DNA of 30,356 nucleotides from the NCBI GenBank assembly GCA_029005335.1, contig JAQXFT010000092.1:1-30356 (forward strand), in the 5' to 3' direction. Source of the stretch: Oscillospiraceae bacterium (lineage in GTDB: Bacteria > Bacillota > Clostridia > Oscillospirales > Ruminococcaceae). Numbering within the stretch: position 1 is the stretch's first letter; every line of letters starts with the position of its first letter. Below are positions 25,122 through 30,356 of this stretch, in pieces. The notes under the pieces were generated by a model. That model was given only the letters and a program-made list of their open reading frames with translations. It searched no databases and was not told the DNA's origin. The position numbers and the translations under genes are program-made.

Positions 25122-25150
25122 ATTTTATCATTTTCCGGCGACAATGTCAA
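25122..25150 (-). promoter_or_regulatory. Consensus promoter of the SseB-lysozyme-manA-glk operon
   Basis: On the minus strand, TTGACA (25150-25145), 17 bases, TAAAAT (25127-25122), 45 bp upstream of the SseB-like start. Strong vegetative match. It is divergent from, and 57 bp apart from, the peptidase promoter. Confidence 0.82.
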
Positions 25151-25207
25151 GGGAATTTCAGGAATTAATATATAACATATTTTTTCTGTAAAAGTTGAAG
25201 AATATCG

Positions 25208-25236
25208 TTGACATATGTTAAGTTTTGATGTATAAT
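25208..25236 (+). promoter_or_regulatory. Consensus promoter of the dockerin peptidase gene
   Basis: TTGACA, exactly 17 bases, TATAAT, ending 34 bp before the start codon; a full consensus match. The GGGAGGA ribosome site follows. Confidence 0.9.
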
Positions 25237-25270
25237 TAAAATAATTTTAATCTGGGAGGAATTTTTTTCT

Positions 25271-26842
25271 ATGAAATTAAGAAAGCTTGCTTCGTGCTTA
25301 ATCGGAGCATCATTGCTTACGGCATCTCTTACAGTGCCTTTCGGAAATCAGGTTGCCGTACCATATACAGCAAATGCAGTAAGTATAAGTGATTTTCCGT
25401 CGGATTATCAGTATGCTGCTGACTGGATTTGGCAGAACCGAATCGAAAAGGAGCAGTCAACAGCTCGCTGGAATACAATCTTTGACCAGATTATTGCCGG
25501 AAAAGGTACTATCAATTATGTAGTGAGGTGGCAGTCATATAAAACAATTACTCTTGAACAGCGTCAAAAGCTTGAAACAATGCTTGAGACCTGTTACAAT
25601 GACTGGAACAAGTGGCTTGCCGGATATGAAAACTGGCCGTATGAGCATATAGATGTAAATATAGTAGGCTGGGCAGTTCTGGATAAAAGTGTACTTCTTG
25701 ATTTACAGCCCGATGAGATTGTATATGACAATCTGATTTCAGATTATGACAGCTCCTATGATACATCAAACGGAATCGAAACTATTCCTGACAAGCTTTC
25801 CTCTGCACCGTCAGAGCTTTCAAGATTTGACCATTTTACGGATAAATCCTATCAGTATCCGGGTGGACAGGACAAGAGATTTGATATGTATCTCTGGGCA
25901 ACACAGGGATTTCCGTCAATAGGTGGCTGCGGAGGTGACTGGGGTCAGAGACTTTCAGACGACGCATATATCAATATGCTTGACGGTATGGGAATACACG
26001 TTCTTGAACACGAGATAGGACACGGTTTCGGAATGACTGATTTCTATGGCGGAGAGGGCGAAAGTGACGGATTTCCGCCGGGAGGATTTCCGGGTAATGG
26101 TACATCAATAATGATGGCAGGCTCATCAGCGGAGATTACGGATTTTGACGGCTGGTTTATGCGATATATGTGGACTAAAATTAAAGATGAACCGGAACGC
26201 TTTGATTTATCAGAGCCGGTTGAAAGTACTTCAGAAACAACAACAACAACAACTACTACTACTACAACTACAACAACTACTGTAACAACAACAGAACCAG
26301 TTGTTATACCTCCGGACAGTATTGAATTTACAAAAACAGATAGTAACAAGTGGATATTCAATGCAGATAATGCTCAGTATGCTGAACTGACATTCAGGGG
26401 AACTCAGGGCGGAGGAATTTCAGGAAATCTTAATGGTATCGCATGGGATACACAGCAGATGTCAGCTGATGTTGTAACAGTCAGGGTAGAGCTTCCGGAG
26501 AATACATATGAATCCGTAATAGAGAGAACATATTCCGGAATCTGGAGCAATGAAATAGGTGATATGACTGATATGGAATCTGAGCTTATAAGCATAAAGC
26601 TTATTGAAAGAGAAGCTTCTCCGACGGAGATTCTGTATGGTGATGTAAATAATGATGGTAAGGTTGAAATTGCTGATGTAGTTGCACTGGCATCATATGT
26701 AGGGGCAGCTGAAAATAATCCGATTGATACTCAGGGAATGATAAATGGAGATGTTCAGAATAAGGGTGACGGACTTACAGTAGGTGACGTACTGGCAATA
26801 CAGCAGTATCTTGCAGATATTGTGAGCAGTCTTCCAGTATAA
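25271..26842 (+). CDS. Secreted zinc metallopeptidase with type I dockerin
   Basis: 523-residue exported protein. Order of parts: signal peptide (1-36, probable cut after ANA), a long N-terminal catalytic region containing HEIGHGFGMTD (His247, Glu248, His251, Asp257: metzincin-like HExxHxxGxxD) with a later Met-containing SIMMAGS that could be the Met-turn; a run of 15 Thr (323-337) as linker; a beta-rich module (about 350-446) of unknown type, possibly carbohydrate-binding; and a dockerin (about 457-520) with calcium loop DVNNDGKVEIAD and a second, altered loop DVQNKGDGLTVGD. It would be plugged into a cellulosome scaffold by cohesin binding. Substrate unknown. Own promoter and terminator. 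Confidence 0.88.
   Translation: MKLRKLASCLIGASLLTASLTVPFGNQVAVPYTANAVSISDFPSDYQYAADWIWQNRIEKEQSTARWNTIFDQIIAGKGTINYVVRWQSYKTITLEQRQKLETMLETCYNDWNKWLAGYENWPYEHIDVNIVGWAVLDKSVLLDLQPDEIVYDNLISDYDSSYDTSNGIETIPDKLSSAPSELSRFDHFTDKSYQYPGGQDKRFDMYLWATQGFPSIGGCGGDWGQRLSDDAYINMLDGMGIHVLEHEIGHGFGMTDFYGGEGESDGFPPGGFPGNGTSIMMAGSSAEITDFDGWFMRYMWTKIKDEPERFDLSEPVESTSETTTTTTTTTTTTTTTVTTTEPVVIPPDSIEFTKTDSNKWIFNADNAQYAELTFRGTQGGGISGNLNGIAWDTQQMSADVVTVRVELPENTYESVIERTYSGIWSNEIGDMTDMESELISIKLIEREASPTEILYGDVNNDGKVEIADVVALASYVGAAENNPIDTQGMINGDVQNKGDGLTVGDVLAIQQYLADIVSSLPV
26237..26281 (+). repeat. ACA/ACT trinucleotide repeat (Thr linker)
   Basis: Fifteen consecutive Thr codons, five ACA followed by a mix of ACT and ACA, inside the peptidase gene. 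Encodes the flexible linker between the catalytic part and the C-terminal modules. Slippage here would change linker length without a frameshift. Confidence 0.9.
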
Positions 26843-26849
26843 AAAAATG

Positions 26850-26885
26850 AGGGCAGACCTTTTTTAGGTCTGCCCTTTTGATTTA
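26850..26885. terminator. Bidirectional terminator between peptidase and lipoprotein genes
   Basis: Perfect 11-bp stem AGGGCAGACCT / AGGTCTGCCCT (26850-26860 with 26866-26876), five-T loop, followed by a T-rich run; the seven A bases on the other side provide a U-tract for the minus strand as well. Confidence 0.93.
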
Positions 26886-26886
26886 A

Positions 26887-27843
26887 TCAGTAAATTCCAT
26901 GCATTCCGATATAGTCAATACATTCTTCTTCGTCTGTGTGGAAGTAAATATAGCCGGTATCAGTCTGATACATATATATAGTGCCGTCGGAATCGCAGAT
27001 TCCGTAAGCGGAAATAATGTCATCAGGAGTCATACCTATAGAAATTCCTCGTGAGGTTGTGAATGTAGAATCCTTTATGATAATTTCACCGAGTATTTCC
27101 TCATCTTCATACCAGAAGGTTATAAGCTCCATATCCGTGAAGTAGTAATGTCTGTTTTCAGCCTGAATACCGTCATCTCTGTATTCTCCGGCGGTATAGG
27201 TCATGCTTTCGTAGTCACCGAATGAGCCTATAAGGTCGATAATATCATCTCCGGGTGTCATGCCGTAGAAATAAAGCTCATCAGGAGTAACGGGGTCAGG
27301 AGTGGTAATTTCGGTAGAGGGTTCGGTAGTAATTTCTTCAGAGGGTTCATCAGTATCTATATCTGATGATATGAAATCCGTGATAACAGTAGTATCTGTT
27401 TCGGAGGATATTTCAGAGGCAGGGGCAGTAGTATAGATAACGGGTTCATGGGGTTTAAGTACTGAGGGAACTCTTGGTTCATACTGAGCGTGCTGATTTG
27501 TAATAGTTTTGAAGTTAGTTTCTCCGGAGGGTGATTTAAAGGTAGTGGAAGTAACTACGGCAGATGATACATCAGAAGATATAATTGTTGTAACGACGGC
27601 TGATGTATCTGAACTTACAGCAGGCTTGACCGAGGTTGTAACTGTCTGTGTTGTTTCTGGGGCAGAAGTAATTTTTACAGATGAAGTTCTGATATCTGAA
27701 GTTTCAGTATTTAAATCAGTACCGGTATCTGAGGTATCAGCAACCGGAGAAGAATTTTCGGATTCGATTTCATGGCTTCCGCATCCGTATGAAAGGAGGA
27801 GCATGGCAGAAAGAAGCACCATTATAAATATATTTCTTTTCAT
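26887..27843 (-). CDS. Putative lipoprotein with duplicated C-terminal motif
   Basis: Function unknown. 318 residues: a lipoprotein signal with lipobox LSYGC (Cys21 lipidated), a long Ser/Thr/Glu-rich low-complexity stretch (about 25-185) that probably spans the wall, and a C-terminal domain of about 130 residues with two related segments starting GMTPGDDIIDLIGSFGD and GMTPDDIISAYG. The GMTxxDII..(Y/F)G pattern recalls small BamE/SmpA-like folds, but this is only a resemblance. Starts at the ATG with AGGAG upstream; own promoter. Convergent with the dockerin peptidase, not obviously linked to it. Confidence 0.75.
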   Translation of the reverse strand: MKRNIFIMVLLSAMLLLSYGCGSHEIESENSSPVADTSDTGTDLNTETSDIRTSSVKITSAPETTQTVTTSVKPAVSSDTSAVVTTIISSDVSSAVVTSTTFKSPSGETNFKTITNQHAQYEPRVPSVLKPHEPVIYTTAPASEISSETDTTVITDFISSDIDTDEPSEEITTEPSTEITTPDPVTPDELYFYGMTPGDDIIDLIGSFGDYESMTYTAGEYRDDGIQAENRHYYFTDMELITFWYEDEEILGEIIIKDSTFTTSRGISIGMTPDDIISAYGICDSDGTIYMYQTDTGYIYFHTDEEECIDYIGMHGIY

Positions 27844-27883
27844 TTTGAATCAGTCTCCTGTGAATATAATAATGTACACTATC

Positions 27884-27912
27884 ATTATAACAAATGCGGG
27901 AAATAAATTCAA
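27884..27912 (-). promoter_or_regulatory. Promoter of the lipoprotein gene
   Basis: On the minus strand, TTGAAT (27912-27907), 17 bases, TATAAT (27889-27884), 40 bp before the lipoprotein start. Good vegetative match. Confidence 0.75.
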
Positions 27913-28072
27913 TACCAACCTGCAAAAAAATTATGACAAAATAAGGAAAAAATATAGATACTTTTGTGATATGTTGTTAAAATCAAAAAAATTTTTTTTT
28001 ACACTGGTAATAAGCCGGATAGTCAGGGAATATAATGTGACAGAACCAAAATATTTAGGAGGATAACAGCAT

Positions 28073-29623
28073 ATGGATTTCAAGGTAAACAAGGAGACAA
28101 TATCGGTTTCGGAGTGTATTTATGAGGGTATGCAGGAGCAGAGTATAGAGCTTGACTATATACTTCCTGACTACTATTCGGATATATTCAGGCTTGTGAG
28201 ATGCGAGGCAGTACCGACCGTAACCGGTTACAGCATAAACGGCGACAAGCTGAACTATGAATTACGCTGTGATATACGTATACTTTATTGCAGTGAGGCA
28301 GGGGGAATAATACAGTGTGTGAATCAGAAGCAGACGTTTTCAAGAAGTCTTGATTTGGGCAGGGTATGCGAAAATCCGACTGCTGAGCTTAAACCCAAAA
28401 CTGACTATATAAATTACCGTGCCTTGAATAAGCGTCGCCTTGACGTAAGGGGAGCGGTATCGGTGAAAATAAAGGTATCAGGGGAGAACAGTCAGGAAGT
28501 AATAAGTGATGCTTTCGGAATGAATGTCAAGGTAAGGAGAACTCCGGTAAAGCTTGCACAGAAAAAGCTTTCGTCATCAAAATCGGTACAGCTTTCGGAG
28601 GAGATTGAAATAAACGATTCACAGCCGGCAATAATAAATATCATCAAATGTGAATGTCGTTCTATAAAATGCGATAAAAAGCTTATATCCGGAAAGATAA
28701 TGGCAAAGGGCGAAGCACTGATAAAGCTTTTATACTCATGCGAAAAGGACGGCGGAGCAGTTGAGCCTCTTGAATTTACTGTTCCGTTCAGTCAGATAAT
28801 GGATATGGACGGAGTTGATGACAGCTATGAAATAAATATGAAAGCCGGAGCTGTATACTGTGAAGCTGTAACAAGTGCCGTAAAATCCGGAGAGAACAGA
28901 AGTATAAGGTGTGAGGCTGAGATAAGGCTTGAATGTACAGGGATAAAATCTGCAACAGTAATGCTGGGAACAGATGCATATTCCACAACACACCCTTGTA
29001 ATACAGTGATAACGGAAATCAGGGCTGAACAGATACCGGCAGTGATTGAAAGCAGTATTCACAGCAGTGCAAAGCTCTGCGAGGGAGATAATATGCCTGT
29101 AAATATATATGATTTATGGTGTACTCCGAAGAATATAAATACCCGTCTTGCTCCTGATGAGAAGAAGGTAATTATAAGCGGAATGCTTACATATACAACG
29201 GCAGGAAAAGACAGCTCAGGATTTATTGTGATGTCGGATAAGGACGAGACTTTTGAGGAGAGCTTTGATATTGAAAGCTGTAGTCCGGACGGTACGGCAT
29301 CATGTGAAGTAACAATAAACAGCGTATCATATAATATAACTCCCGAAAATACGCTCAATGCAAAGGCAGATTTGAATATAAGAATATCTGTCTACAGCTC
29401 ATCAAGCATAAAGGCTGTATCTGAGATAAATGTTGATGGTACTGTAAAAAAGGTGCGTGACGGAGACTATGCCCTTAAACTCTATTATGGAATTGAAAAC
29501 GAAAATATATGGGATATTGCAAAGAAATACAGTACCAGTGTTGATGCAATCATGGAGGAAAACAATCTCTATGGAGAGAAGCTTGAAAAAGACGGAATGC
29601 TTCTGATTCCAATGGTACTGTAA
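28073..29623 (+). CDS. SipL-like spore-coat protein (DUF3794 and LysM)
   Basis: 516 residues. The body holds repeated DUF3794 (SPOCS) beta-rich regions; visible landmarks are ELDYILPDYYSDIFRLVRCE near the start and SNIHS-type strands later. The last about 50 residues form a LysM domain (ENIWDIAKKYSTSVDAIMEENNL ... LLIPMVL in pattern). This matches SipL of Clostridioides difficile, whose LysM domain binds SpoIVA to lay the coat basement. That spoIVA begins 25 bp downstream strongly supports the same role. No signal peptide, as expected for a mother-cell protein. An AGGAGG site precedes the ATG. The symbol sipL is left out because only similarity in layout is seen. Confidence 0.85.
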   Translation: MDFKVNKETISVSECIYEGMQEQSIELDYILPDYYSDIFRLVRCEAVPTVTGYSINGDKLNYELRCDIRILYCSEAGGIIQCVNQKQTFSRSLDLGRVCENPTAELKPKTDYINYRALNKRRLDVRGAVSVKIKVSGENSQEVISDAFGMNVKVRRTPVKLAQKKLSSSKSVQLSEEIEINDSQPAIINIIKCECRSIKCDKKLISGKIMAKGEALIKLLYSCEKDGGAVEPLEFTVPFSQIMDMDGVDDSYEINMKAGAVYCEAVTSAVKSGENRSIRCEAEIRLECTGIKSATVMLGTDAYSTTHPCNTVITEIRAEQIPAVIESSIHSSAKLCEGDNMPVNIYDLWCTPKNINTRLAPDEKKVIISGMLTYTTAGKDSSGFIVMSDKDETFEESFDIESCSPDGTASCEVTINSVSYNITPENTLNAKADLNIRISVYSSSSIKAVSEINVDGTVKKVRDGDYALKLYYGIENENIWDIAKKYSTSVDAIMEENNLYGEKLEKDGMLLIPMVL

Positions 29624-29648
29624 TCAAGAGGAAAGGAAGATTATATAA

Positions 29649-30356
29649 ATGGCTAAAGATATATACAGTGATATAGCAGGCAGAACCGGAGGAAATATAT
29701 ATATAGGGATAGTAGGCCCTGTGCGTACAGGAAAATCTACTTTTATCAAAAGATTTATGGAATCTCTTGTAATACCTAATATAGACAGTGATTTTAAACG
29801 TGAAAGGGCTATAGATGAGCTTCCGCAATCAGCAGGCGGAAAAACCATAATGACTACAGAGCCTAAATTCATACCGGAGGAGGCTGTTGAGGTAAATCTC
29901 GGAAGCGGAGTAAAATTCAATGTAAGACTTATAGACTGTGTAGGATATATAGTTCCCAGTTCGCTGGGATATATAGAAAATGACAACCCACGCATGGTAA
30001 TGACATCATGGTTTGATGAAGAAATACCATTTAATATGGCTGCGGAAATCGGTACAAGAAAGGTGATTGCCGACCATTCCACAATAGGTCTTGTTGTGAC
30101 TACGGACGGAAGCATATCAGATATCCCCCGTCAGGAGTATGAGGAGTGCGAGGAACGTGTAATACGTGAGCTTAAAGAGCTGGGCAAACCCTTTGTAGTT
30201 ATTATGAATTCCGCAAACCCTGAGAAAAAAGAAACTGCTGATATGTGCCGTAATCTCACAGACAAATATGACTGCAAGGTTATTCCGGTGAATTGTCTGG
30301 AGCTTAATGAAAATGACATAAAGCTTATTATGCGTGAGATTCTGTATTCATTCCCC
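29649..30356 (+). CDS. spoIVA: Stage IV sporulation protein A (5' part)
   Basis: SpoIVA is an ATPase that polymerises on the forespore outer membrane as the base of the coat. The first 236 codons are present; the frame is open at the window end. Seen: DIAGRTGGNIYIGIVGPVRT with Walker A GPVRTGKST (23-31), DELPQSAGGKTIMTTEPKF, the Walker B-like NVRLIDCVGY, EIGTRKVIADHSTIGLVVTT and the GKPFVVIMNS strand, all closely matching known SpoIVA. Start ATG has GAGGAAAGGA upstream. It lies directly after the SipL-like gene and is presumably in one transcript with it. Confidence 0.97.
   Translation, partial: MAKDIYSDIAGRTGGNIYIGIVGPVRTGKSTFIKRFMESLVIPNIDSDFKRERAIDELPQSAGGKTIMTTEPKFIPEEAVEVNLGSGVKFNVRLIDCVGYIVPSSLGYIENDNPRMVMTSWFDEEIPFNMAAEIGTRKVIADHSTIGLVVTTDGSISDIPRQEYEECEERVIRELKELGKPFVVIMNSANPEKKETADMCRNLTDKYDCKVIPVNCLELNENDIKLIMREILYSFP

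Noticed and set aside
26044..26361. Minus-strand open frame with a long poly-valine run
   Set aside because: It is the antisense shadow of the Thr repeat in the dockerin peptidase; no ribosome site and no plausible protein composition.
27940..28072. Sporulation sigma-E promoter before the SipL-like gene
   Set aside because: A TATAAT at 28031 has no matching -35, and I found no convincing sigma-E -35/-10 pair at correct spacing; expected from function but not shown by sequence.
1..30356. CRISPR arrays, tRNA genes, transposons, phage or defence modules
   Set aside because: No repeat-spacer arrays, cloverleaf sequences, transposase or integrase motifs were seen; genes are evenly packed with uniform composition.

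Overview
The window is a chromosomal housekeeping region of a low-GC, Gram-positive clostridial bacterium, most likely a Ruminococcus or close relative in the Oscillospiraceae. Three things point there: Firmicutes-type gene order (infC-rpmI-rplT; rnc-smc-ftsY; yhbY-nadD-yqeK-LCP-rsfS; yqeG-aroQ-pepQ-efp), a secreted protein with a threonine-rich linker and a C-terminal type I dockerin (the cellulosome anchor typical of fibre-degrading ruminococci), and spoIVA beside a LysM/DUF3794 spore-coat protein. Genus is inferred from these traits, not from a search. I see no insertion sequence, phage, CRISPR array, tRNA or rRNA.

Layout. (1) 1-993: end of the IF-3/L35/L20 translation operon, closed by a hairpin terminator. 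(2) 1011-17781: a long, densely packed plus-strand run, often with overlapping genes: TrmH-family rRNA methylase, dprA, topA, trmFO, plsX, rnc, a radical SAM protein, smc, ftsY, XTP/dITP pyrophosphatase, yhbY, nadD, yqeK, an LCP cell-wall ligase, rsfS and a small membrane protein. It combines RNA modification and ribosome maturation, chromosome topology and condensation, protein targeting, lipid and NAD synthesis and wall assembly. (3) 17857-18231: rpsU (S21), a 57-residue GTG-start gene with a perfect consensus promoter, a folded leader of about 125 nt and a UUCG-loop terminator. (4) 18252-21404: yqeG, aroQ, pepQ, then efp from its own promoter with a CD1247-like Asp/Cys-rich zinc-ribbon protein behind it.

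(5) 21418-25150: a minus-strand operon read from a consensus promoter at 25122-25150: SseB-like protein, membrane-anchored GH25 lysozyme, mannose-6-phosphate isomerase, ROK glucokinase. It meets the efp operon at a shared bidirectional terminator. (6) 25208-26876: a divergently promoted secreted metallopeptidase with dockerin. (7) 26887-27912: a minus-strand lipoprotein of unknown function with a duplicated C-terminal motif. (8) 28073-end: a SipL-like LysM/DUF3794 protein followed 25 bp later by spoIVA, which runs off the window; together they would form the basement layer of the spore coat.

Most of the window is conserved core genome. The accessory or less understood items are the dockerin peptidase, the lipoprotein, the SseB/lysozyme/sugar-kinase operon, the Asp/Cys-rich protein and the rpsU leader. 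I did not find a clearly new multi-gene system. The best candidates for something undescribed are the rpsU leader RNA and the Asp/Cys-rich protein co-transcribed with efp. No gene-free stretch exceeds 300 bases.
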